Shown here piece by piece: positions 24,486 to 35,680 of a DNA stretch of 64,000 bases. The number at the start of each line of letters is the position of its first letter. Within the stretch, counting starts at the first letter, position 1. Made by a program: the position numbers and the translations under genes. The DNA is taken from contig OX335644.1 in NCBI GenBank assembly GCA_946894095.1, forward strand, positions 24,533,595 through 24,597,594, given 5' to 3'. Source of the stretch: Incurvaria masculella (taxonomy: Eukaryota > Arthropoda > Insecta > Lepidoptera > Incurvariidae). Below the pieces are notes generated by a model that was not told where the DNA came from, ran no database searches, and saw only the letters and a list, made by a program, of their open reading frames with translations.

Positions 24486-24898
24486 TGGTCGGCTGTTATT
24501 TTATTCTAACGTGCCGGATCCCACACAGAACAAACATACATATTGACAATAGCACCGCCCAGTCAGTTCGCTTACGAATTCGCTAACTTCTGATGTTCTA
24601 ACGACTCGTAAGAAGTGACGCCTGAGTCCGCTAATAAATAACTGCTAATAAAATTGGGTACAATTTGAGTCTAGTCCCACGGTTAGAATTGCACTTACTA
24701 TATATGTTATGGGTGACGTAGTGAGCCATCCTTCGGTAACGATAGCTGGTTCAGGATGCATGCACACAAATGTCATAGAAACCGAATGCGAAAACAAATA
24801 AAGGGCCACGCGCGCAGGTATTAAAGTGCAAAATTTCAGAAAAAATTTTTTATTTGACTGATGAAAGAGGCACGAGCAATTGTATGGTACTCGACCTC

Positions 24899-25274
24899 TT
24901 AAGGTCGGCCCGTAAGCATCAGAAAATTTCGCCTCCCATACAAACGTAGTTTACTAATAATTTGAAAACCACTGTTCCAATTTACTTGATATTTAGTATC
25001 TAATATCAGGCTACAAATATCTGTGTCTGCATGTCTTTGTTTTTTCGGTAAATGTATTCTGGGTCAAACTACAGATAAAACAAAGTTCGCATGAAGGTTT
25101 TCTTTTTGATTTCATTTCATTCTGTTTAGATTTTTCAAAAAAACAAAAGCGTGCAGACACAGATATTTGCTACATGATATTAGATATTAAATATCAAATT
25201 AATTGGAATAGCGGTTAACAAATGATTACTAAACTACGTTTGTATGGGGAGCATAGCTCACGGGCCGTTCTTAA
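24899..25274. mobile_element. Foldback MITE, TTAA-flanked, ~170-bp arms
   Basis: The left arm TTAAGGTCGGCCCGTAAGCA, CATACAAACGTAGTTTACTA, AATATCTGTGTCTGCATG is mirrored by the right arm up to ACGGGCCGTTCTTAA. The loop holds about 60 bp. A transcript would form a long hairpin. Confidence 0.7.
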
Positions 25275-26039
25275 GAGCCAGCCAGCCAGAAGCCGGGGTG
25301 AGAGCTGTCCGAGGCTAGCGTTCGTAGTTGTTTACAGTTTCTGACTAGGGAAACGTTAGGTTAGGTAACAAATGTCTACCTTCTCTGACTTTCAATGGCG
25401 GTGACACACTGAAGTCGTTCATTCCAAGAAAATAATTTGGCATGGTGCACATTACCGGAAATTCGCACATTCTCGTTGACATAGATGGAATGGATGGAAA
25501 CAAACGAATTTAATCAACCAAAAAGAAAGGCAGAAGTAAATTGTTTTATCTTTATTGCGATGGATCAATCGCCTATAAAAAGCCGCTTCAAGAATGTGCT
25601 TACTTTGCACAGGGTAGGATTTGTCATTCATTCGAGCAGGCCAAAACATTTCCGGTATGCTTTTATCGAGCTACCGGTAGCAATGGTACTGTCGTGTACT
25701 TTCAGGTCGTTACACTTACAAGATAAATTAATGCAACTCCATAGGTATAGCCGAAATTGATCTCGAATTGTTCTCTATTTTTTGGTGAAACGTCACGACA
25801 ATGTGGTTTGTATGTTTTATTTTTTATTTACTTAAACACACACTACCTACCTAATACAGTACCAATTGGTTTTATGGAACTGCAGACCTATTCTCCGAAT
25901 TCCGTGGTCAGGAATCAGGAATCTTTGAGTCCAGAAAATCGCTGTTGCAGCCACGGGTGGTAGCGATTGTCGAAGTAATTTTCTCGCGGCCCCGACTGTA
26001 ACCCACGGTTTCTTAACGTCATCCATCATCAGGTCACTT

Positions 26040-26385
26040 TTTAGGGTTCCGTACCCAAGGGGTGACAACGGAACCCTATTACTAAGCCCACGCTGTTCGT
26101 CCGTCCGTCCTTCCGTCCGTCCGTCCGTCCGTCCGTCCGTCCGTCCGTCCGTCCGTCCGTCCTTCCGTAACAGGGCTGTATCTCATGAACCGTAATAGGT
26201 AGGCAGCTGAAATGTTCACAGAATATGTATTTATTTTGCCGCTATAACAACAAATAGGTAAAATAAAGAAATAAAAAAATAAAGTGGGGTCCCATACAAA
26301 AAACGTGATGTTTTAGTGTTAAATCTTGTACGATGGTACGGCACCCTTCGTGTGCGAGTCCGACTCGCACTTGGCCGGTCTTTTT
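26040..26385 (-). mobile_element. ~300-bp (GTCC)n-bearing interspersed element (lepidopteran, MINE-1-like)
   Basis: On the minus strand the family reads ACCGGCCAAGTGCGAGTCGG, ACGAAGGGTTCCGTACCATC, TTGTTGTTATAGCGGCAAAA, CAGCTGCCTACC, GAGATACAGCCCTGT. A (GGAC)n tract, AGCGGAGGCTTAGTAATAGG and GGGTACGGAACCCTAAAA follow. Here the tract is long (26099-26165 as GTCC). The ends lack classical TIRs. From memory it resembles the GTCY-microsatellite-associated element described in moths. Confidence 0.8.
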
Positions 26386-26647
26386 TTATTTCGTAAGGTT
26401 TTCGCCTACAAAAAGGTTAAGAAACCCTGCTCTACTCCTAACCTAACTACTCATTGCGAACAATGACCGATATTTCTGTCTACCCTTGAGCGTGCAGCGG
26501 CGGTTTCGTGTCCACCGGTCGCGACCCTGGCGTGCGACCTTCGGCTCACGTCACGTCAGAGCTAAGGTGGATATTTTCTCCGTTCGCCCCCGAAATTAAA
26601 ATTCCTCACAAAATATGGGGTTTATATAATCTAACTGTCAGCCGTAC

Positions 26648-26880
26648 AGCTCATAGTCCAGCGGCCGGAGGACTTGCTTTAATGCGAGAGGTTATGGGTT
26701 CAAATCCTCGATCCGGTCATGCACCACTTTCTTTCTCTTTCTGAGTTAGATAAGTCCATTTCGTTACAAATGCGAGCTGTACCATGGATCGGAACCCATG
26801 TAAAACTAGGTGGTAGGGTTAAGCCCGCCCGAGTTAGTACCATCGCATTGGATGAAACTATGGTTGAAGCGGAAATTCAA
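26648..26880 (+). mobile_element. SINE with tRNA-type head, 3' truncated
   Basis: The head AGTCCAGCGGCCGGAGGACT with B box GGGTTCAAATCCTCG is followed by the shared body up to GGTTGAAGCGG. It abuts a 5S-type SINE head at 26884. Confidence 0.7.
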
Positions 26881-26883
26881 AAA

Positions 26884-27570
26884 AGCCTCGGTAGCCCAGT
26901 GGCGCAACGCCTTGCGAGTGGCAGGGTTATCCCGCCCGGGTTTTTTTTTGTCTAGATATTTATTTGGGGCTTAAGCCGTCACCGACTATGCCAGCCCCAT
27001 AGTGACTTTAAGAATATAGTTTCCTTCAAGCTGTCAGTTACTCCTTAGAGCCAATGAAAAAATATATAATTTCCCTAAACTCACTTGACCCGGGCCTTCC
27101 TAATGCTTCGTTTATTTTAAAAAATAAATTCATTCGATCCGTGCATAATATCCTTTCAAGGTTCAGTCAGAATCCTCTCGTTCAGAACACACTCAGTAAA
27201 TAGGTGAAATTGATCTTTGTCACAAGTAGAACAATTTGGAGAGTCCAGTTTCTTCATCATATGTCCCATTTTATTTAGCGGAGTGTGTCGTGATCTAAGT
27301 CTTAAGCCAAATTTTATTATTTCTCTGGGGAGTTGGACAATGTTAAACCAAGGGATACACAGCGGTTCAGACACAATTGTTTTGTACCAAATTCCTTTCT
27401 CTACAGACTTCCTGTCAAAGTGTTCTTTCCACATATTCGTTTTGCTGTCGGCAGAACGTCGGTAAAGAAAGGCTTAGTTTTGTAAACTATGTAAGAACAC
27501 GTAGCTCTTTTTGCTAGCTCGTCGGCATCCCGCCCGGGTTGGCGCCATCTCATTGAATGAACGATGGCCG
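26884..27570 (+). mobile_element. 5S-type SINE, split by the LINE at 26943-27526
   Basis: The left part GCCTCGGTAGCCCAGTGGCG to ATCCCGCCCGGG resumes after the LINE with ATCCCGCCCGGGTTGGCGCC and GAATGAACGATGG. The 14-bp duplication shows that the LINE arrived second. The head has lost most of its 5S part. Confidence 0.65.
26943..27526 (-). mobile_element. 5'-truncated LINE insertion with 14-bp target site duplication
   Basis: On the minus strand it reads through the end of an RNase H-like domain (ADELAKRA) into WKEHF...GIWYKTI, PREIIKFGLRLRS-HTPLNKMG and a CSTC zinc-like motif with FTECVLNERIL. This is the C-terminus of an RNase H-bearing LINE. The poly(A) tail appears as T(9) at 26941-26949. 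Exact copies of ATCCCGCCCGGGTT flank it (26929-26942 and 27527-27540), the mark of target-primed reverse transcription. The target is a 5S-type SINE whose halves continue on both sides. About 92 codons remain open, so the insertion is moderately young. Confidence 0.8.
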
Positions 27571-27584
27571 AAATAGTTACGTTT

Positions 27585-27810
27585 TATGTATAGCCCCCTT
27601 TTAATTTTTATTATTATTGAATGGTATTTTTATATTTTTTTGTTATTATAGCTGCAAATTAAATACACAATTTGTTAAAATTTTAGCTGCCTACCTATTA
27701 CGGTTCACAGTCGGACAGACGGATGGACAGACGGATGGACGGACGGACGGCCGGATGGACGGACAGCGGAGGCTTAGTAATGGGGTTCCGTAGGGTACGG
27801 AACCCTAATA
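27585..27810 (+). mobile_element. (GTCC)n-bearing element, 5' truncated
   Basis: AGCCCCCTTTTAATTTTTAT, TTATAGCTGCAAATTAAATA and (GGAC/GGAT)n at 27715-27765, then GGGTACGGAACCCTAATA. The first ~60 bp of the family are missing. Confidence 0.65.
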
Positions 27811-28499
27811 AGCGCTGCATGCAATGAAGTATCAGATTTGGTGGATTCGGGGCTATTTCGGGAGCTATTTCTAATATTGAAGCAAATGTACTTGGTATTT
27901 GGTTAAGTTTAGTATAAGCAGATTGTTACCAATGCGTTACTTCTACTAGGCGTTAGCTTTCACGACAGCAAATGAGTTTCCATCGAACACTTAGGCCGTG
28001 TTATCCGCGAAGGTTATTATTTCGGCGTTAGCAATTTTCAAATGGCACAGACTGTATAGATAAGAAATAGTGTCGGTCCGACCACGCTGCCTTGAGGCAC
28101 TCCAAAATTCAAATCAGAAGGATCTCTTTGAACGTGCAACGTCATGTCCGGGAATTGCCATGTTAATTTAACTAGCCGATGTAACAGGCAAGTGAGTGAT
28201 TAAATTGACGTTTAGTAACATGTTGTGCCATGCTAACTGGTAAATTTCAATTCCCCTTTTTTTTTATAACAACTGTCATTATCTGTCATAACACTTGTTC
28301 GAATAGTAAGTCGTTTGACATTTGGGATAGTACGAAATACAACTACATAATCACTCACTTGAGTGTTGACCCGGCAAGTTAACCACCATTACCATGCTTT
28401 CATATAGTCACTTATTTGTTTTGAAAAACTCTTCATATTAGGATAGTATAGATAGATAGTAAATGGCAGTAGACGTGTCAGTGCATCCAATTTCAGCCA

Positions 28500-28640
28500 T
28501 CCGTGCCACATGAACTCCCCGCGCCCGCGCGGCCCCCACGCCGCCCCCACGCCCGCCCCCACCTGCGCCCCCTCAAATCCGTCGCTGATCACGAGGTGAT
28601 GGCGTGAGCCCGTCAGACATCGCGCGACCCATAGCCTGCT
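28500..28640. promoter_or_regulatory. CpG-rich segment, possible promoter or first exon
   Basis: A GC-rich island (CGCGCCCGCGCGGCCCCCAC region) lies in AT-rich surroundings. On minus, GCGCAG/GTGGGG could be a donor. No recognisable protein. It might be an upstream promoter of the minus-strand KChIP-like gene. Confidence 0.3.
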
Positions 28641-30077
28641 GTATTGTTTTGTGTTTGTGTGTGTGTTACAAGCCGTGAAGTAGGATTAGCAGCGTCCCAT
28701 TTTCAGGTAGTGGTAGGCCTACCGATATCTTAGCTTTGTATGAAGGCTCTTTCTATCTTATCGAGCTGAGGTCAAAATATTATCGAAAGACGCTGATTCT
28801 AGCCTTGTTCTAGGTATTAATTAGCCTTTTCTTACTTAATTAATGTAACTGTATCTTTTAGCAATAGTTTTTATGAGTGAATGATCATAAATTGTTTGCT
28901 ATTTCGTGATTGGAATTAATGTAACAAATTAATCATTTTATTAATACGTTATAATTAATTTGTTACTGTGAAAAATGTGCATTACTTTGAGAGTGGAGCT
29001 AAAATAAAATATATGTATTATTTATATTTAGTTTATTGGTTCTTATTTTATAAGCACAAATATCTCCAAACATAGATAGATATTCAAACATTCATTTTCA
29101 ATTATTGACGCAACTACCTAAGACACAAAAATATAATATTTACTACATATAATCTGCAAACATATACAACTGTACATGTCATCACTTGAATTAATGTTTT
29201 CATTAGTAAACATTATTTAGTAGAAAAATATAGTGGACATCATATTTGCTAGATATATCTACAAAAATGGCATAATTTCTTTATGTAATAGAACCTGCCT
29301 CAAACACAAGGAAATTCATATCTACTACATATTTATCAATGACAATTTTCCGCGATTAAGGCAGGCCCTGGGATAGCTCCTAAATACTATTTGCTGTGTT
29401 GAGCTTGACTAATGATAATGTAATATGTCTAGTTCAATATGTTTAATATGTACGTAGGTATATGCAGCTTCAGGAAGGAGTCATTTTAAAATACATATCT
29501 TTATCGTTTAATCTGTTGCCATGTCTAAATACGTTTTCACTTAAATATGCTGCTACATTGAACTTTCAGAATAGATATCGACATTATATATAGGATTCTA
29601 CATTAAGAATTCTTCTTTATTATATAAATCTAATCTTATTTAATCAAATAATGCATATAGTGTGAAACAAAATAATTCTTAAACAAAATAAAACCACCTA
29701 AATTATATATAACTAAACTAGCTCTTTTATTTAACAGAATGGGACTATAAGTACTCGGAAACATTTAAATCCAGTCACTGTCACACATATTTTGGCGCAC
29801 ACACTTCACTAACTTTCTTGTGTATGATTTTTAGAGGTTCACTGCTTGTAGAAACACCACTTATTTACATAATAACAACCAAATCAACACATTTGAGTCA
29901 AACCACGAACGAACGAATCAAGCGCACTTCATAGCTGGCGGCACTAAGCATACTGAAAGGCGGGCCGGTACAATGTCGGAGCTACCTGCGTGTAGGCCTA
30001 CGACTCGACGTACCGAATTTCTACTTCACGGCTTGTAACACACACACAAACGCAAAACAATACAGCAGGCTATGCGC
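28625..30077. repeat. Inverted repeat of ~60 bp around 1.33 kb of AT-rich DNA
   Basis: ATAGCCTGCTGTATTGTTTT, GTGTTTGTGTGTGTGTTACA and AGCCGTGAAGTAG at 28632-28683 recur reversed at 30020-30072 with one or two differences. Short TAGGCCTAC motifs follow both arms. The interior has no gene, TIR hallmark or known repeat. Confidence 0.65.
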
Positions 30078-30350
30078 GACCTAATTGAGTTATTGTAACG
30101 GCGAAACAGACGAACCCCCGGGGACCCGTAATGTCAGCACCGTCGCCGGTGAGGCTGTATGAATACATCCTAATCTGTTGCGTTATTGGTGAATTGCCCG
30201 GATTGACGTATCTTTACTACAGCAATGGTTTTGCGTGGTTGGTAGTAGCTTTTTCTTCACTTTTTTATGTAGATAGATTTGGATGGCTTATACCAAACCT
30301 ACTGTCTTGATAATGACATAACACATCCTTCTATGTCCTGTTACATACAA

Positions 30351-30577
30351 CAGCAGGTCTATTCCTGGAATTCCGTAATCAGGAATCAGGAATCCTTAGT
30401 CTAGCAAATCGCTCATATAGCGGTTTTTAAAGCGATTTTCTTGACGAAAATATTCCGAGGAATAGTATTTCAATTTAATCCAGGTTTTCCTTCGAAAAAA
30501 TCGCTTTGAACACTTCTATAAAAGCGGTTTTATAGACTCAGGATTTCTGATTACGTAATTCCAGGAATAGACCTGCA
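30351..30577. mobile_element. 227-bp inverted-repeat MITE
   Basis: GCAGGTCTATTCCTGGAATT, CGTAATCAGGAATC and the mirrored end GATTACGTAATTCCAGGAAT, AGACCTGC. Inside are two AAATCGCT-type blocks in inverse order. A half copy lies at 25882-25960. Confidence 0.65.
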
Positions 30578-30726
30578 GTTCTCACGTTCTTACGGAATAT
30601 TAGGTTTTTATTTTACACTAAATTAATTAATTACTTTGTATGGATAGCCTAACTTTTTATTAAACTTTTTTATTTCAATCATTTCCCAAAATGTATGTAC
30701 TAGCCGTTGCAACAACCTGTACATCG

Positions 30727-30943
30727 TTAAGGTGGGTCATCCCGCTCAACTCCCCATACAAACGGGAAAAGAAGATCACGCCCAGATTTTTTGTCAGCGA
30801 TCCCAAATTTTGCTCAAAATAGCTTTATTTGATCTAAATAGATGTCTGATGACCGTTGGCATTGTAAAATTGTAATTGTAAGTGTGCACGGTTTTGTACC
30901 GTGCCCGCGAATGAGTTAGTCCCGTCGGGTTGGGCCACCTTAA
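30727..30943 (+). mobile_element. TTAA-flanked MITE, copy E (217 bp, deleted)
   Basis: TTAAGGTGGGTCATCCCGCT to GGGTTGGGCCACCTTAA. Only about 100 bp is left at each side. Confidence 0.75.
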
Positions 30944-31149
30944 ACTACAGTCAGTTCGCTTTCGCATTCGGGACGGGCGACATCGAATGTTCGCTGCACT
31001 AAATGGCGTCACGTGCAGCATGGGTACCATGGTTAATTAACTGACCAGGTGAGCAGGCCATTTAGTGAAAAAATCTGACGTCTATTTGCATTTCGTACTA
31101 TGCTAACTGTCCAACGACGTGTTATTTGGCCAATTGAACTGTTTTTTTT

Positions 31150-31530
31150 TATGTGACTGGACATGGATGGCTAATACCACACCTTCTGTCATGGTATTAG
31201 CCTAACACACCACATGGGAACTAGGTGCCATGCCATGCCAGGACCTTCCTTATATTGCACGGCTACATTGAACTGGATGGAAAACACGGACAATTTTCAT
31301 TGCCCGCTCGACCATCGTTCATTCAATGCGATGGTACCAACTCGGGCGGGATTAACCCTACCACCTAGTAAGTAAGGAAGGGGACCTACAGTTTAACGTG
31401 GAATCCGAACCACGGCCAGCCTCTCTCAACAGTCGAATGGTCACCAGTCCAAGACCAGACCGGACCCAGCGTTGCTTAACTTCGGAGAGCGATCGCCGAA
31501 GTGTCGCGCCACTGGGCTATTGAGGCTGAC
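31150..31530 (-). mobile_element. SINE with 5S rRNA-derived head (full-length)
   Basis: On the minus strand, AGCCCAGTGGCGCG is followed by a segment (31495-31439) that reads like 5S rRNA: CTCCGAAGTTAAGCAACGCT, then a GGTCTTGGACTGGTGACC-like equivalent of box C. Then GTGGTTCGGATTCCACG leads into the same body as the tRNA-headed SINEs, down to GGACATGGATGG on plus at about 31160. Confidence 0.8.
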
Positions 31531-32129
31531 AATTTACCATGACCATTTACCATGGTACGAAATGCAACTAAAGATAATCACTCTTCTGCAGTTATTAAGT
31601 GTCGTTGGAACTCGAGAACATCAGGAGTAAGCGTATTCGCAAGCGATCTAACTGGCCGGCGCGCTTACCTTCAATCAACCATTGATTATCCCTTCAACCA
31701 AAGAATATCTAATAAATTTCTTCAACGACCGCGCAAGGCGAGGTTGGACGGATGAGTCTCCTTCTACTCCCGTCCATCCTTACTCGTTGGGTGGGCATCC
31801 TTCTGGAGGGGGAACATTCCTAGATAGACTCGCAATCGGATAGGGGAGCGCGCCAAAATATGGAGGGTTGAGAATACTCTATGTCCCTCCTGAATATTCT
31901 ATGTTGCGTCTGGCGCCACTGTGTCTCGTACCTACGATGAACTTCGCACGATATCACTGAGAGAACAGGAAAATAAACCCCTAAAGGACGATTCCTTACT
32001 TTTAAAACTCGCCTTATTGCTGTCATCACCAAAATCATATTTGGCATCAGACGCTAGAGCCAGTCCTAGGTTTACCTAAGTAAATATACTTTTTCGTACA
32101 GTATGTTTGAATGTTCAATCTTTGCAGTC

Positions 32130-32318
32130 AATGTCCGCAACGCAGATGAAGCGTTAAATCAATGTATGTAGGTATAATCTTAAACACTGTTAGTAGGAGG
32201 CATGCATTACAGGAGGAGGGACTGTAGGAGAATTCCAAATAATGGGTTTACAGCCGGTGGCGAAATTGGTAGACGCAATACCTGCGAATGGTATGTTTCG
32301 CTGGTTCGGGTCCAGCCT
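32130..32318 (+). repeat. Repeat with bacterial-type tRNA-Leu-like motif, copy 1
   Basis: A conserved lead (ACGCAGATGAAGCGTTAAAT, ACTGTTAGTAGGAGG, AGGAGGGACTGTAGGA) is followed by CCGGTGGCGAAATTGGTAGA, CGC and, after a shortened middle, GCTGGTTCGGGTCCAGC (32300-32316), a perfect T arm. The anticodon arm and acceptor stem are not intact. Confidence 0.6.
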
Positions 32319-32656
32319 TTTATTTATTTATTTATTTATTGGTTCACATACAGGGTTATACATTATAGACATTGAAATAAGAAAAAAAAAACTTATAGTA
32401 ATACAGCAATGTACACCCTACTACGTTGTGAACACTGCATGCTTCATTTATGACTATCTATTTAACAAACAAAAAAGAAACTGAAATTAAAGCTTATATA
32501 TAATAAAACAGAACAATTTGTAAAAAAAAAACTATAAATAAGAAACAAAAATATTATGAATAAAAAACTAAAAAAATTCAGTCAAAGCAAATAATTTGGA
32601 AAAACACTACTAAACTTTTATATTATAATCTATTTTAACATATGGAGTTTTCCCTT

Positions 32657-32968
32657 TTTAGGGTTCCGTACCCAAAGGGTGAAAACGGAACCCTATTACT
32701 AAGCCTCCGCTGTCCGTCCGTCCGTCCGTCCGTCCGTCTGTCCGTCTGTCACAGGGCTGTATGTCAGTAACCGTAACAGGTAGACAGCTGAAATTTTCAC
32801 AGAGTGTGTATTTATTTTGCCGCTATAACAACAAATAGGTAAGATTGAAAAATAATTAAAATTAAAGGGGGCTCCCATACAAAAAACGTGATTTTTTTGT
32901 TTTTTTTTTTCTACGATGGTACGGAACTCTTCCTGTGCGAGTCCGACTCGCACTTGGCCGGTTTTTTT
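32657..32968 (-). mobile_element. (GTCC)n-bearing element, full-length
   Basis: It carries all landmarks of the family from AGGGTTCCGTACCCAAAGGG (32660) to CACTTGGCCGGTTTTTT. The microsatellite is at 32713-32745. It is near-identical to the copy only 550 bp away at 33519-33821. Confidence 0.8.
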
Positions 32969-33518
32969 ATTTTGGTGAAAGGGTCCGCGAAAATGTCGAA
33001 TTCATCCTTGCATGCATTGCATCGCGTACACATTCTGGATATTGGTGAATGTGACCCAACATTTGTTCGACAACGCTCAATAAAGAAAGGGTTTTGACCT
33101 ATTTGCCTACAATTCAACCTGGGAACGAATATGAATGGTATACAAGAATGGTAAAGGCTTTACCATTTACCCTTCCTGTATTTTTGCAAGGGTATTTATA
33201 CTAAGGGCTGATTTTTCAATAGTCAGATAAACAGTCAGTCAGTCAGTCAGTCAGCGTGTTTGCGTCCACTGCTGGACATACGCCTCTCCAATCCTTCTCC
33301 AGATAAACAGCCAGATAACTATTCGACGGATTTATTTACGCTTCTGCTTATCCATCCGATATTTTGATAGAAAATATAATTCTCCGGCGATGACTATCCG
33401 TCTTTTGAGCAACGTGAATTTGTCCGAAAAGTACTTACTGAGGATTGAAAAATCGGCCATAAGATAGGTAGTTAAATAACACACCATCAACGTACCTATT
33501 TACCACTAAACCCCTTTT

Positions 33519-33821
33519 TTATGGTTCCGTACCCAAAAGGTGAAAACGGAACCCTATTACTAAGCCTCCGCTGTCCGTCCGTCCGTCCGTCCGTATGTCC
33601 GTCTGTCACAGGGCTGTATCTCAGTAACCGTAACAGGTAGACAGTTGAAATCATCACAGAGTGTGTATTTATTTTGCCGCTATAACAACAAATAGGTAAG
33701 ATTAAAAAATAATTAAAATTAAAGGGGGCTGCCATACAAAAAACGTGTTTTTTTAATTTTTTTTTTACGATGGTACGGAACCCTTCGTGTGCGAGTCCGA
33801 CTCGCACTTGGCCGGTTTTCT
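33519..33821 (-). mobile_element. (GTCC)n-bearing element, full-length
   Basis: TGGTTCCGTACCCAAAAGGT to CACTTGGCCGGTTTTC, with a short GTCC tract at 33573-33600. Same orientation as the copy at 32657. Confidence 0.8.
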
Positions 33822-33929
33822 TTAATCGGTAGTGTATACCTCTACCTTGGATGGGTTGCTCCCACTGTAGGAACTCGAACACTGTTTTTTTAATTGTTTA
33901 TTATTTACCCTTACATTGATACTTACATT

Positions 33930-34270
33930 TCGCCTCACTCGCCGCTTTCAAGTTTCATTTCCATCCGAAGGTCCTTGTCGCCAGAGCATCCGCTGCAAGA
34001 GGTCCTCCAGGACGAGAATCGATTTTTCATTCACACATAACGCGAGACTTTCGCGCTCACCGCGGCCCGGGGAGTCGCCATCGGAACGGGCCCCGCACTC
34101 ATCGGAGGCCGAGCCTGTTTCGTGGACGTATATTTTTCAGTCAGAAGCCACCGAGGGGCGACAGTTCGGCGGACGGCCGTGCGCGGCGAACTGCGCGCGC
34201 CACCCACTGACGTGCGATTCGGCCGGGGACCGGCGAACGACTGAAAACAAGTGAAAGAAACTCACACCCA
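33930..34270. promoter_or_regulatory. CpG-rich segment, possible promoter or first exon
   Basis: About 330 bp of GC-rich sequence is open on plus over 112 codons with no known motif. On minus a short ATG reading frame (MSAGPVPMATPRAA) runs into GTGAGC, a possible donor. A 5' exon of a gene whose body lies to the left is possible but unproven. Confidence 0.3.
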
Positions 34271-34440
34271 TACTCGCTTGTGCACACATACAGATACCTC
34301 GAGATGGGGTCATGGCTCTGTTTAGGTGTACATAAATAGAGGTTTGTTGTTTTCGAATTCGATAAGGGTGCTAGACTAATTTAATCACGGAATGTTTTAA
34401 TCCTTCGTCTAATTTGGCCCAGAAACTGCCTACCTATAAT

Positions 34441-34976
34441 TTAAGGTGGCCCAACCCGCTCATCTCCCCATACAAAAGGGGAAAGAAGATCACGCCCATA
34501 TTTATTGTCAGAGATACAAAATTTTGCTCAAAATAGCTTTATTTGATCGAACTAGATGTCTGATGACCATTGGCATTGTAAAATTGTGTTTGGTTTCTAA
34601 GTTAGAGGGTTCAAAGTTTTTGCGCGTCTTATACAATAACTTTGGAGGTGGATTACGCAATGATAAAGTAAGAACATCGTAAAAAGATTAGTCATCAGAC
34701 ATAGCTTATTTAATCAAGATTTATAATCTATTTGGTTTTAGTTAGATTTTTGACTACAGCGGTTTACTTTTAGCTATAAGTCGTTTTGAAATTAAAATTT
34801 TCGTAAATCTTACCAAATCATACGCTATGCACGTTGTCTTTTTTGTGGACATGTTGCATCTTCCTCATCACGGAGCCTGTCTTATTCTTTGCAACAGACA
34901 AGGTCCCAGAGCGCAACAGCACGGTTTTGTAACGTGCCCGCGAACGAGTTAGGCCCGCCGGGTTAAGACGCGCGAG
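34441..34976 (+). mobile_element. TTAA-flanked MITE, copy B (right end clipped)
   Basis: The left terminus TTAAGGTGGCCCAACCCG is intact. The right end is shortened to CCGCCGGGTTAA. The internal sequence is nearly the same as copy A. Confidence 0.75.
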
Positions 34977-35237
34977 AAGTTTTCATAAAAACTACATGCA
35001 CAAATGTTTTTTGGTATCTCTTAGGGCGGATTTTTCAATCATCAGATAGTACTTATCGGACTGATAGTACAAATTTACGTTTGTCAAAAGAGGGATAGTC
35101 ATTACTGGAGAATTATATCTTCTATCACAATTATCTGACTGTAATTTTACTAATAATAATATGGACTCACAAATAACGGATGGATAAGTATAGACGTAAA
35201 TCCGTCGAATAGCTATCTGGCTGTTTATCAGACCATT

Positions 35238-35546
35238 GAAAAACCGGCCAAGTGCGAGTCGGACTCGCCCACGAAGGGTTCCGTACCATCGTAGAAAAAA
35301 AAAACAAAAAAAACACGTTTTTTGTAGGGGAGCCCCCTTTAATTTTAATTATTTTTTAATCTTACGTATTTGTTGTTGTAGCGGCAAAATAATTACACAC
35401 TCTGTGAACATTTCAGCTGTCTACCTGTTACGGTTACTGAGATACAGCCCTGTGACAGACGGACAGACGGACGGACGGACGGACGGACAGCGGAGGCTTA
35501 GTAATAGGGTTCCGTTTTCACCCTTTGGGTACGGAACCCTAAAAAT
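35238..35546 (+). mobile_element. (GTCC)n-bearing element, full-length
   Basis: AAACCGGCCAAGTGCGAGTC to GGGTACGGAACCCTAAAAA, with a (GGAC) tract around 35460-35490. Immediately after it comes a direct 68-bp duplication (35545-35680). Confidence 0.8.
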
Positions 35547-35680
35547 CAGTCCTTAGATATAAATAAAGGATCTTGTGTCAGCAGTTGTGTGTCAGGTCTA
35601 CTCTTGAGATTAATCAGTCCTTAGATATAAATAAAGGATCTTGTGTCAGCAGTTGTGTGTCAGGTCTACTCTTGAGATTA
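35545..35680 (+). repeat. 68-bp direct tandem duplication
   Basis: ATCAGTCCTTAGATATAAAT, AAAGGATCTTGTGTCAGCAG and GTCTACTCTTGAGATTA occur twice without a spacer (35545-35612, 35613-35680) with no visible difference. Such a block with TATAAATAAA could stem from an LTR, but no partner is seen. Confidence 0.7.

Noticed and set aside
33916..34254. 112-codon plus-strand ORF
   Set aside because: GC-rich DNA lacks stops by composition. The arginine/serine/proline-rich product has no recognisable domain.
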